A stretch of 64,000 bases of DNA from Ensifer adhaerens (lineage in GTDB: Bacteria; Pseudomonadota; Alphaproteobacteria; Rhizobiales; Rhizobiaceae). The stretch spans positions 374,604 through 438,603 of the forward strand of contig NZ_JABEKT010000003.1 of NCBI RefSeq assembly GCF_013283195.1, given 5' to 3'. A model generated the notes under the pieces. It saw only the letters and a list, made by a program, of their open reading frames with translations, was not told the DNA's origin and searched no databases. Shown in pieces: positions 25,616 to 33,971 of the stretch; position 1 is the first letter of the stretch; every line of letters begins with the position of its first letter. The position numbers and the translations under genes are program-made.

Positions 25616-26295
25616 CGGCCTTTGGGTCTACCTAGCCGCCTCCCCGCTCCTTTGGCTGGCAGGTACCTTGGTTGTCTGGATCGCGGCTTCGAGCGTGGCC
25701 AAGTTCCGTCCCGGCAATCCCTTTCTCAATCCCATAATGCTCACGATCGCGGCGATCGCCGGCATCCTGTGCGCCACGGGAATTGACTACGGTACCTACT
25801 TCGAGGGGGCCCAGTTCATTCATTTCCTTCTCGGGCCCGCAACCGTAGCGCTCGGCATTCCGCTCTACGAAAAGCTCTCTCTGGTGAAGAGCAATCTCGT
25901 CCCCATGCTCAGCGCACTGGTCGTCGGCTGTCTCGCTGCGGTAGGCTCCACGGTCTTTCTAAGCGAACTATTCGGGTTTGCGCCCGCAATCGTCGCCTCG
26001 CTTGCGCCGAAATCGACGACCGCGGCTGTCGCGATGGCTATATCCTCTGGTCTCAAAGGAGATCCCGCCCTCACCGCCGCCGTTGTCGTCTTCACCGGCA
26101 TATGCGGCGCAGTCGTTGTGACGCCCATGATGAATGCCATGCGCATCAAGGATTTTAGCGCACGCCGGACTTGCGTCCCATGGGATTGGCACCGCGCGTG
26201 CCTACTCCGTGGATCCCGTCGCCGGATTGTTTTCAGGAATAGCTATGGGACTGAATGCAATTCTAACATCTCTTGTTGTACATCTGTTTCTGTAA
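25608..26295 (+). pseudogene. lrgB: lrgB with a C-terminal frameshift
   Basis: The LrgB/CidB family fold is intact for about 180 residues (LAPKSTTAAVAMAISSGLKG, VVFTGICGAVVVTPMMNAMR), then after DFSAR at about 26163 the frame is lost. The expected ending continues in another frame as GLASHGIGTARAYSVDPVAG to LVVHLFL and a TAA at 26293-26295. Compared with the usual RGFALGLASHGIG, about 11 bases encoding GFAL are missing. Read without correction, the frame runs on as nonsense to 26486 into the next gene. Unless this is a sequencing error, the protein loses its final membrane segments. Confidence 0.8.
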
Positions 26296-26319
26296 GTCAG
26301 CTGGATTCGGAACACTTGC

Positions 26320-27558
26320 ATGTCGATGCCGAGCGCCGTCAGGCACATAAACGAGATCAGGGTGCTGGATGCCGTCTTTCGCAATGGAAGAGTGAGCCGG
26401 GCAAACATCGCGCGCGAACTCGGCTTGACGCGATCAACGGCCAGCAGCCTCGTCGCCGGCCTTACCGACGAGGGCCTGTTGATTGAGGACATCTCTCCGG
26501 AAGATAAAGGCGCAGGCACCGGGCGACCAGGTACTTTCGTTCGTCTCAATCCGAAGCATGCGCTGTTTATCGGAGCCGACATCGGCGTCGGCCGCATCAG
26601 CGTCGTGGCGATCGACTTTACCGGGACGGTTGTGAAGAAGCACCATTTCGAGGTCGATGATCGCGACTGCAGCCCGGAGGCAGTCCTCACCATGCTCGCC
26701 ACCTTCGTGAAATCGGTAGCGGGCCCACTGGTGGCGCATTACACTGTTCGCGGGCTGTGCGTCACAGTTCCGGGAGTGCTTGATAAATCGGGCACTGTCC
26801 TTCGCGCTCCATTCCTGGGATGGCGTAAGGTCCCGATTCTGGATCAGTTGACGGCGCTTTTGCCCGACATGCCGGTCATTGTCGCTGAAAACGATGCGAA
26901 CGCGTTCGCGATCGCGCATGGCTACCGAACGGGCCAAATTGCATCCGACACTGACGTATTCATGTTTCTCGACGCAGGCGTCGGGGGCGCCGCCGTCATG
27001 TTTGGGCAACTCATGCGCGGGCACGACGGCTACGCGGGCGAGTTCGGCCACATCATTCTCGGCGATCGGGGTTTTGTGCAGCTCGCCACTCCGGCGGGCT
27101 CCCTGGAAAGCTTTATCGGGCTCGACGCAATTCTGGCGAGAAACGTCCACCATGGTGGAGGGTCGAGCGACATCCAGACCTTCATTGAGCAGGTCAAAGC
27201 AGTCGAGCCGCCGGCGGTCGCGACGATGAACGATTGGTCCTTTTACATGGGACGGGCTCTTGCGTTACTGAGCAGCATTTTCAATCCTTCGCGCATCGTG
27301 CTAGGTGGTCCCGTGGCTGCGCTTTTCGACCTATGCAAAGCTGATGTGCTCGCAAGCATCCGCAAAAACCTGCTTGAGGATCATCCCGTCCCAACCGTAA
27401 TGTTGTCGGACTTGGGCCTCGAAGGCCCTGCCCTCGGTGGAGCGTTCATGCTCCACCGCGAAATGTTCTCGGTCGATGAGGGACTGATCTTCCGCAAGCA
27501 GGAGGACGACAGCCAAGGAACGAGGATACCTCGTCACAATCTCTCCTTGATTAGCTAG
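26320..27558 (+). CDS. ROK-family transcriptional repressor
   Basis: A 412-residue NagC/XylR-like regulator. The winged helix-turn-helix is at about 8-70 (GRVSRANIARELGLTRSTAS), and the ROK sugar-binding domain is at about 80-390 (ADIGVGRISVVAIDF, VAENDANAFAIAHG). The zinc-binding CxCGxxGC of ROK proteins is absent at the expected place (LGDRGFVQLATPAGSLESF), so ligand sensing may be unusual. It follows lrgAB on the plus strand and probably represses both lrgAB and the divergent ten-gene sugar operon through the site near 25180. Its inducer should be the sugar or its phosphate. Confidence 0.9.
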   Translation: MSMPSAVRHINEIRVLDAVFRNGRVSRANIARELGLTRSTASSLVAGLTDEGLLIEDISPEDKGAGTGRPGTFVRLNPKHALFIGADIGVGRISVVAIDFTGTVVKKHHFEVDDRDCSPEAVLTMLATFVKSVAGPLVAHYTVRGLCVTVPGVLDKSGTVLRAPFLGWRKVPILDQLTALLPDMPVIVAENDANAFAIAHGYRTGQIASDTDVFMFLDAGVGGAAVMFGQLMRGHDGYAGEFGHIILGDRGFVQLATPAGSLESFIGLDAILARNVHHGGGSSDIQTFIEQVKAVEPPAVATMNDWSFYMGRALALLSSIFNPSRIVLGGPVAALFDLCKADVLASIRKNLLEDHPVPTVMLSDLGLEGPALGGAFMLHREMFSVDEGLIFRKQEDDSQGTRIPRHNLSLIS

Positions 27559-27686
27559 GCGGGCGGAGCGCTCGAAAGCGCCGATGCTTTCAGACAGCCG
27601 CCAAAGCTGCGAGGCTTAACCTCGGCGCTGATCGGGCGACGCACGCCACATCGTGCCCGCATCACATGGGCACATATTCCATGTCT

Positions 27687-28769
27687 CTATCGTTTTGCCG
27701 GTGGTGGAGCGACGGATTGACGGTTCACCAATTCGGCCTCGAGAATCTGAGAATTCCGGTACGTTCCGTCCTCGATCTTTCTGAGGAGCAGTTCGACCGC
27801 AGCGGCGCCGAGCGATGCGACCGGCCGCCTGATGACCGAGAGCGGGGGACGGAACACGCCGGCCCACGGCGCATCATCAAAGGCAATTATCGATAGCTCC
27901 CCGCCGACCTCGATTCCGAGTTCGGCGGCGGCTCCGAGCGCGCCCAGCGCAACATCCTCATTTGTCGCCAGGATTGCGGTCGGCGGCTCCGGCGAAGTCA
28001 GAATTTCGATTGCTGCTTTTCGAGCCGTTTCGACACGGCTTTGGCTAAAGCGATACCACTCGGGCCGGGCGCTCAGTCCGAGTTCGGCAAGAGCCGCTTT
28101 CGCTCCATCCACCCTGTCGCGAACTGTTCCAACGACGGCGGCCGGCATCTCCTGGCTGTAGCCTTGAACGGCCGCTGTCGCAACGAGAAGGCCGATGCGC
28201 GTATGACCCGCGCTCACCAGACAGCGGATCGCTTGGCCGGCAGCGGCGCGGTCATCGGTCATGACAAAATCGATCTCACCCGAATCGACTCGACGGTCGA
28301 GCAATACAACGGGCACCTCCGGCTCGCTTTCAACAACGAGATGTTCATACTCGCCCTGAGAAGCCGGCACCACGATCAGACCGTCAACGCGCTTTTCGAT
28401 AAGAACTTTGACTGCATTTCGCTCGCGCTCGATTTCGTCGTCGGTGTTGAGTACCAGGATCTGATATCCCGCCTGCGACGCGGTCTCGATGATCGCGCGG
28501 ATGGCTTTATTAAAAAACGAGTTTGCGATGTCGGCAACGACGACGCCGATAGTCAGAGAACGCCCCGATCTCATCGACCGGGCCAACTCATTCACGCGAT
28601 AGTTTAACTCCGCTGCAGCGGCCATGACCCGTTCCCGCGTCGATTGAGTGACAAGGCCATAGCCACCAAGCGCGCGCGCGGCCGTCGCACGAGACACGTT
28701 CGCCCGCCTCGCAACATCGATCAGTCTCGCAGCCTTTTCGTTCGGTGCCTGCGCCATTTCTCCATCCAT
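27687..28769 (-). CDS. LacI-family transcriptional regulator
   Basis: A 360-residue LacI-type regulator with an N-terminal helix-turn-helix (about 16-38, IDVARRANVSRATAARALGG), hinge helix (NELARSMRSGRS) and periplasmic-binding-protein-like ligand domain (about 70-340, IGVVVADIANSFFNKAIRAI). The start could also be the ATG at 28757. It is the last gene of the minus-strand operon starting at 33644 and probably represses it through three GATCGATC-centred operators upstream. The ligand is likely the transported sugar or a phosphorylated intermediate. Confidence 0.92.
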   Translation of the reverse strand: MDGEMAQAPNEKAARLIDVARRANVSRATAARALGGYGLVTQSTRERVMAAAAELNYRVNELARSMRSGRSLTIGVVVADIANSFFNKAIRAIIETASQAGYQILVLNTDDEIERERNAVKVLIEKRVDGLIVVPASQGEYEHLVVESEPEVPVVLLDRRVDSGEIDFVMTDDRAAAGQAIRCLVSAGHTRIGLLVATAAVQGYSQEMPAAVVGTVRDRVDGAKAALAELGLSARPEWYRFSQSRVETARKAAIEILTSPEPPTAILATNEDVALGALGAAAELGIEVGGELSIIAFDDAPWAGVFRPPLSVIRRPVASLGAAAVELLLRKIEDGTYRNSQILEAELVNRQSVAPPPAKR

Positions 28770-28841
28770 CGTTCGGTCCAGCCCTCGATATCACAATTTG
28801 CGTTCGCCTTGTCATCGCAAACTGAGTGTCGAATGATACCG

Positions 28842-29723
28842 CTAGGCCGGCACCAACTCAGCCCCCGCGTGCCGGCAGGTCGCGGCTGCTACGGCCATCG
28901 CATTGGATAGGTATCGTCTCCACACTTCTTCCGAGTTCGGGGGCCCGCCGCGCAAATATGATGCAACCAGGCTAGCAAGCGTCGCATCACCCGCGCCCAT
29001 GGTATCCACGATCGGCTCAGGTCGGCTGGCGGCAGGAACCTGCACGCAAAGCCCTGTCCGATCAACGATCGTCGCCCCTTCCGCGCCGTGAGAGAATAGA
29101 AGCGTGTCAACGCCCAAATTGAAGAGACGTGTCGAGGTCGACCGCCAGTCCAACTGGTAGAGGAGATATGCATCCTCGTCGCTCAGTTTCACCAAATCGA
29201 CCGCCTTCAAAAGCATCTCAAATCCACGCCTGAAGGCATCGATCGACGAAATTAAGCGGGGGCGTGGGTTCGGATCAGCGATGCACAGGCCGGATGCGCA
29301 CGACAATGCAGCGACAAGCGCACTGGCATGCTCGCTGTTGTCCAGCGGGTAGGAATTGACAACAACGGCGTCGGCTCTTGCGATCGTTTCTAAGACCCTC
29401 GGGGGAAATGAGATCCGGCGTCGGAACATTGAAGGGCTGAACAGATAGCTGGGCTCGCCATTCTTGCGCGTCGACACTGCCACTCCGGTGGGATCGACCG
29501 TTGGTGTGTTAATCACCCGGATCGAGCGTTCGCGAGCATAGCCTAGAAGGTAGAAGCCGTCACGGTCCTGCCCGACACGAGTAACCAGCGTTGCAGGCAG
29601 GCCGAGCCGGGCGACGCCGGCGGCAAGATTGAGGCCTGCCCCGCCGGCGAAGCGCATAGGCGACTGCCCATCCGTGTGGATTTCGTCTACGAGGCAATCG
29701 CCTATGATTACTGCACCTTGCAT
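28842..29723 (-). CDS. PfkB-family carbohydrate kinase
   Basis: A 293-residue ribokinase-like kinase. It has an N-terminal GDCLVDEIHTDG, the Gly-Gly substrate hinge RFAGGAGLNLAAGVARLG, and the PfkB signature VDTMGAGDATLASLVASYL with the catalytic Asp of GAGD. It should phosphorylate the sugar or a ketose from it before the hexulose-phosphate enzymes encoded upstream. It starts 7 bases after the isomerase stop. Confidence 0.9.
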   Translation of the reverse strand: MQGAVIIGDCLVDEIHTDGQSPMRFAGGAGLNLAAGVARLGLPATLVTRVGQDRDGFYLLGYARERSIRVINTPTVDPTGVAVSTRKNGEPSYLFSPSMFRRRISFPPRVLETIARADAVVVNSYPLDNSEHASALVAALSCASGLCIADPNPRPRLISSIDAFRRGFEMLLKAVDLVKLSDEDAYLLYQLDWRSTSTRLFNLGVDTLLFSHGAEGATIVDRTGLCVQVPAASRPEPIVDTMGAGDATLASLVASYLRGGPPNSEEVWRRYLSNAMAVAAATCRHAGAELVPA

Positions 29724-29730
29724 TCGCTAC

Positions 29731-30279
29731 TCACTGTAGGTTGGTGTGCCGATAAGCCATCGTCGCGTGCGCATCGGCGGTTTCCGATGCTAGCTGCATG
29801 ACGACCGCATCAAGCAACAGGAGGCAGGTCTGCTCGAACAGGCTCCCGCCGAACTGCTTGGTGCCTTCGACAGGTAGTGGCAGGACCACGTCGGCCATGC
29901 CGGCCAGCGTACCCTTCGGTTTCTGCGTCAGCGTGATGACCTTGGCGCCCTCCCCTTTGGCGATCTTCGCGTAGCTGAGGCTGACGGGTGTCTCGCCGGA
30001 CCCCGAGATGATCAACAAACCATCGCCGTTTCTTACAGAGGGAGCCGTGACCTCGCCAACGAAGTGAACGGTCCGACCGATATGCATAAGCCGCATCGCC
30101 GCCATCTGCGCAGAGAGCCCGGACCGTCCCTGTCCGGAGAAGAACCAGCGACGGTCCTGCGCCCGGAAGGCGTCGACAACTGCTGCGAACGCGTCTGGAT
30201 CCACGCGTTGAAGCAGGTTGCTTATTTCTTGTCCCACGGCCAGCCAAGGCCTTGTTCCGGGAGCCGTTCCTTTATCCAT
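29731..30279 (-). CDS. 6-phospho-3-hexuloisomerase-like SIS protein
   Basis: A 182-residue SIS-domain protein. The family motifs FSGQGRSGLSAQMAAMRLMH and LLIISGSGETPVSL match 6-phospho-3-hexuloisomerase (PHI/HxlB), which interconverts fructose 6-phosphate and arabino-3-hexulose 6-phosphate. The ATG at 30279 has a good site GGAAAGG 6 bases upstream, so it really does overlap the end of the synthase gene by 58 bases. The two work in series in the RuMP cycle of other organisms. Confidence 0.85.
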   Translation of the reverse strand: MDKGTAPGTRPWLAVGQEISNLLQRVDPDAFAAVVDAFRAQDRRWFFSGQGRSGLSAQMAAMRLMHIGRTVHFVGEVTAPSVRNGDGLLIISGSGETPVSLSYAKIAKGEGAKVITLTQKPKGTLAGMADVVLPLPVEGTKQFGGSLFEQTCLLLLDAVVMQLASETADAHATMAYRHTNLQ

Positions 30280-30881
30280 GTCGCTACCTTTCCGGGATTT
30301 TCGTTTTCTGTGATTGCGCCGCCGACGACCAAGATCTCAGGCTTGACCGCGAGGACAGACTCGAGCGTCGCCGGCCCGATGCCGCCGGCGAGGGAGACCC
30401 GGAAGCCGCGCGCATGCATTGCCGCAACAGCGTCGATGTGACTGGTCGAATTGTCCCCGGCCAAGCGCGCATCCGTGGGGGAGTGGACAGCGACATAGGC
30501 AAAGCCTTCAGGCAGCGCAAAGTCTTGGGGGAGCAGGAGAGGCTTGCCGGACTCCGTGATTGTGTCGATGATCACAGACCCACCGAAATTGGTCGCGCAT
30601 TTACCGACCGTCTCGTGGGTTGCCAGTGATGCGCACGAGAGTACCGTCATGAACGTTGCGCCGGCACTGAAGACCATGTTGGCCTCGAAGGAACCGCCAT
30701 CTACCGTCTTGGTATCAGCGAGAACCGGGATATCCGGGCAGATTTCGCGGGAGGTCGTGATAGCCGCGATGCCAAACCGCTTGAGGAGCGGAGTGCCGAT
30801 CTCAATGATGTCGGCGATGCCCCTGAGAGCGGGGAGAATTCCGAGATGCTCGGGTTTATCGAGCGCGACTTGCAGAAGCAT
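30222..30881 (-). CDS. 3-hexulose-6-phosphate synthase family (OMP decarboxylase fold)
   Basis: A 219-residue TIM barrel of the OMPDC superfamily. The catalytic motif VLADTKTVDGGSFEA has the D-x-K-x-x-D array, and the phosphate site is SLAGGIGPATL. Together with the isomerase gene it forms an HPS/PHI pair. Alternatives in the same superfamily are 3-keto-L-gulonate-6-phosphate decarboxylase and related aldolases. In this sugar operon it may act on a hexulose 6-phosphate to give ribulose 5-phosphate plus formaldehyde, or decarboxylate a keto-acid phosphate. Sequence alone does not decide. Confidence 0.82.
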   Translation of the reverse strand: MLLQVALDKPEHLGILPALRGIADIIEIGTPLLKRFGIAAITTSREICPDIPVLADTKTVDGGSFEANMVFSAGATFMTVLSCASLATHETVGKCATNFGGSVIIDTITESGKPLLLPQDFALPEGFAYVAVHSPTDARLAGDNSTSHIDAVAAMHARGFRVSLAGGIGPATLESVLAVKPEILVVGGAITENENPGKVATWIKERLPEQGLGWPWDKK

Positions 30882-30894
30882 TGAGCTTTCCCTT

Positions 30895-31653
30895 TCAGGT
30901 TTGGCTGAGACCCGTAATTGCCTTCAGCAGGCTGTCCGGGGTGAACTGCGAAGACGGGGCGTCGGTCACGACTCGGCCGAGGCGGAGCACGACGATGCGG
31001 TCTGTGACTTCCAGAACATGCGGAAGCGTGTGCGAGATGAAGATGACCCCGAACCCCTTGGCGCGTGCCTGGCGGATGACCTCCAGCACTTCGCCCGCCT
31101 GACGGGCGCCGAGGTGGTTGGTCGGTTCGTCGAGGATGATGACCTTGTTGGCCCAAGCGACAGCGCGCCCGATCGCGACCGCCTGGCGCTGGCCGCCGGA
31201 CAGTCGGGCAACCGGCCTGTCGCTTGCAGGCACTGCTATGCCGACACGTTCCAGTTCGGAATGGGCCTGGTCGCGCATGGCCTTCTCGTCAAGGAAGCCC
31301 AATTTACCGAGAAACCCCTGGCGCAGGATTTCGCGACCGAGAAAGACATTTGCCGCGACAGTGAGGTCAGGTGCGATGCCGGAATCCTGGTAGAGTGTCT
31401 CTACACCTGCGTCCAAAGCATCGTGCGGCGATTTCCAGACCCGACGCTCGCCATCGAGATAGATCTCGCCGCTGTCCGGTTCATGGGCTCCGGACAACAC
31501 TTTGACGAGCGTGGACTTTCCAGCGCCGTTGTCGCCGACGAGGCCGACAACTTCTCCGGCGTTAAGCGCAAAATCGACGCTGTCGAGCGCAACGATCCCA
31601 CCATAACGTTTTCCGACACCGCGCACTTCGTAAAGAGGAGATGTACCTGTCAT
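30895..31653 (-). CDS. Ribose-type ABC transporter ATPase (single domain)
   Basis: A 252-residue ATPase. It has Walker A GDNGAGKST at 40-48, signature LSGGQRQAVAIGRAV and Walker B VIILDEPTNHLG. It has only one nucleotide-binding domain, unlike the tandem RbsA type, so it should act as a homodimer, like FrcA of rhizobial fructose transporters. The ATG overlaps the permease stop by 4 bases. Confidence 0.92.
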   Translation of the reverse strand: MTGTSPLYEVRGVGKRYGGIVALDSVDFALNAGEVVGLVGDNGAGKSTLVKVLSGAHEPDSGEIYLDGERRVWKSPHDALDAGVETLYQDSGIAPDLTVAANVFLGREILRQGFLGKLGFLDEKAMRDQAHSELERVGIAVPASDRPVARLSGGQRQAVAIGRAVAWANKVIILDEPTNHLGARQAGEVLEVIRQARAKGFGVIFISHTLPHVLEVTDRIVVLRLGRVVTDAPSSQFTPDSLLKAITGLSQT

Positions 31654-32642
31654 TATCGGCCCCCCTTCGCGCCGAGACCTTGAGCACCGACGGCGATTGC
31701 AATGAGAGCCGCCACCACGATTTGCTGCCAGTTCGGCTGCACACCGATAAGAATGAGGCCGCTTAGAACAGCTGTAGTGATCAGCGCGCCGATGACGACG
31801 CCGGAGAGTTTGCCTGTACCGCCGAGAAGGCTGACCCCGCCGATGACGGTTGCCGCGATGGCGTTTAGTTCACCGCCGCGCCCCGAAAGAGGTGAGCCCG
31901 AACCAAGTCGGAAGTAGACGAACGCTCCCGCAAGAGCCGCGAGAACCCCAGACAGCAGGTACAGCTTGATGAGATGACTCTCTACATCGATACCGGCGCC
32001 GCGAGCGGCGAAGGGATTGGAACCGACGGCGTAGGTCCAGCGGCCGAACCGCGCGCGAGACATGAACGCCCAGGAGACGACAATGATGAGGAAGACCACA
32101 ATGACCGGGACGGTCAGCGCGCCCAGATAGGTGGCGTTCCCGAGAAGAATCACCTCCTTCGGCGCACCCGCGATCTGCGTGCCGCCAGTGAGAACGAGGC
32201 TCAGGCCCGCAGCAGCCCCCATTGTCGCGAGTGTCGCGACGAATGGGACGAGCCGGCAATAGGTGATCAGAAGCCCATTGACCAGACCAACCACGACCCC
32301 GACGCCAATAGCAACGGCGAGTCCCAGAGCAATCGCGAGCCAAGGGTCCATGCCCGCCTCGTTGGCGGCGCGGATGACGAGCGCCATGGAGACGCCCGCC
32401 AGGCCGAGGACAGAGCCCACGGATAGATCAATGCCCCGCGAGGCAATGACGAAGGTTTGACCGATCGCCATCAGGACGACGGGAGAAAAATCCTGCAAGA
32501 TGTTCGCCATCGCCCGGATCGAGAAGAACCGCGGATTGACTAGGCTGAACGCCAGTACCATCAGGCAGAAGAGCAGCAGCAAGACAATGTCCTGCCGCAT
32601 GCCGGCCGCCTTCAGGCGTGCCAACTTTCCTTGCATTTCCAT
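31653..32642 (-). CDS. Ribose-type ABC permease (RbsC family)
   Basis: A 329-residue inner-membrane permease of the CUT2 class with eight to ten membrane segments, the family motif QTFVIASRGIDLSVGSVLGL, and the conserved AVGSNPFAARGAGIDVESHL loop. It forms the channel with the single-domain ATPase. It starts 42 bases after the binding-protein gene, with GAGGA as ribosome binding site. Confidence 0.94.
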   Translation of the reverse strand: MEMQGKLARLKAAGMRQDIVLLLLFCLMVLAFSLVNPRFFSIRAMANILQDFSPVVLMAIGQTFVIASRGIDLSVGSVLGLAGVSMALVIRAANEAGMDPWLAIALGLAVAIGVGVVVGLVNGLLITYCRLVPFVATLATMGAAAGLSLVLTGGTQIAGAPKEVILLGNATYLGALTVPVIVVFLIIVVSWAFMSRARFGRWTYAVGSNPFAARGAGIDVESHLIKLYLLSGVLAALAGAFVYFRLGSGSPLSGRGGELNAIAATVIGGVSLLGGTGKLSGVVIGALITTAVLSGLILIGVQPNWQQIVVAALIAIAVGAQGLGAKGGR

Positions 32643-32684
32643 TTTTGCAGTCCTCCTCGCGGGGCGACAGGTAGGTCCCGGAAT

Positions 32685-33644
32685 TTACTCCGAGTAAATG
32701 GACGAGCCCGTTTCGGCGAAGTTCTCCTTGGTCATGACCACATTGGGGATGACGACGGTTTTTTCGATCTTGTCTGCACCTTCGCCACTGACCTTCGCCT
32801 TGGCGTATTCGAGCGCAAGCTCGGCTTCCTTGGCCGGCTGCTGCGCGACGAGGGCGGTAAACACGCCTTCCTGAAGGGCATCGACCTGTGCCTTATAGGC
32901 GTCGTAGCCGACGAGCTTGACCTTGCCGACGACGTTGTTGTTGCGGATGGCAGCGATCGCGCCCGTGCCGCTGGTACCGTCGATCGCGAAGATTCCGGCG
33001 AGATCAGGATGGCTCAAAAGAATGGTGTTGATCGCCGAAGTCGCATTCGCGGGCTGGCTATTGGTGTATTCACGGCCGATGATCTCAATCTTGGGGAAGT
33101 TCGCTGCCAGCTCCTCACGGAACCCCTGCTCACGCAGAGTATTGGTCGTTGAGCCCGGCGACCCCGACTGAATGAACACCTTCCCTGCTCCCCCAATCTG
33201 CTCGGCGAGCGTTTTCGCAGCCTGGCGACCGCCATCGACATTGTCACCGGTGATGTGTGAGGACAGATAGGTCTGATCCGTCACTGTTGTATCGACCGTG
33301 ATCACCGGGATCCCCGCAGACTCCGCACGCGCGACGGCGGGCTGCAGTGAATCAGGGTCGGTAGGCACCAAAATTAGAGCGTCGATATCGTCGGCGAGCG
33401 CCGCATCAACGAACGGCATTTGGGACTGGGGCGAGTACTCCGAGGCGCTACCCTGCCAGACGAGTTCAATGCCGAGCTTGTCTGCGGCGGCTCTTGCGCC
33501 CTTCTCCATAGCAAGGAAGAAGGGGTCGGATGCGATCCCGGGAATGAAGGCAACCTTCAGTTTCTCTTGGGCACTTGCGGCGTGTGCTCCGAACGCCAAT
33601 GCAGAAACTGCTGCTGCCAACACGAAACGACTAAAACGGCTCAT
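32685..33644 (-). CDS. Ribose-type sugar-binding protein (RbsB family)
   Basis: A 319-residue periplasmic binding protein of the peripla_BP_4 group. It has a signal peptide (MSRFSRFVLAAAVSALAFGA, cleavage near ASAQE) and mature segments KVAFIPGIASDPFFLAMEKG and PVITVDTTVTDQTYLSSHIT. The ATG at 33644 has a strong GGAGGAG site. It is first in the seven-gene operon ending with the LacI regulator; the operators lie directly upstream. Confidence 0.94.
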   Translation of the reverse strand: MSRFSRFVLAAAVSALAFGAHAASAQEKLKVAFIPGIASDPFFLAMEKGARAAADKLGIELVWQGSASEYSPQSQMPFVDAALADDIDALILVPTDPDSLQPAVARAESAGIPVITVDTTVTDQTYLSSHITGDNVDGGRQAAKTLAEQIGGAGKVFIQSGSPGSTTNTLREQGFREELAANFPKIEIIGREYTNSQPANATSAINTILLSHPDLAGIFAIDGTSGTGAIAAIRNNNVVGKVKLVGYDAYKAQVDALQEGVFTALVAQQPAKEAELALEYAKAKVSGEGADKIEKTVVIPNVVMTKENFAETGSSIYSE

Positions 33645-33662
33645 TTTTCGCTCCTCCGTCAA

Positions 33663-33753
33663 AATGAGATCGATCTCATTAAGGGGTAGCATGGTTTTAC
33701 GATCTGTCAACGCGAAAAAGAGATCGATCTCATTTTGAATGCGATCGATCTCA
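33663..33753. promoter_or_regulatory. Three LacI-type operators upstream of the ribose-type operon
   Basis: Site 1 is the perfect 18-bp palindrome AATGAGATCGATCTCATT (33663-33680). Site 2 is GAGATCGATCTC (33720-33731). Site 3 is TGCGATCGATCTCA (33740-33753, one mismatch between arms). The central CG with symmetric arms is typical of LacI-family operators. The LacI gene at the end of the operon is the obvious ligand. Sites 1 and 2 are 54 bp apart centre to centre, allowing a repression loop. 33754-33971 holds no gene I can support. Confidence 0.8.
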
Positions 33754-33971
33754 CAAACGATGCGAAATTGTTCCGAGGAATTTGTAATGAGAGCCGCTTG
33801 CCAAAACTCTCAATGCTTGACGCCGCTGCCACCGCGCAGGTTGGGACATCCCTACTCGCAAGGGACGTCAACTCCATGGTCAACAAGGCATTCTTTCCAA
33901 CGCAAGCGATAGCAGTCGGTTGCGGCAGATGTTCGCTGCTGCTGCGGAAGCGATGTCTGCTTACGGGGCTC

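Noticed and set aside
27559-27600. Possible bidirectional terminator between the ROK and LacI genes
   Set aside because: GCGCT/AGCGC forms only a five-pair stem and no T-run follows on either strand.
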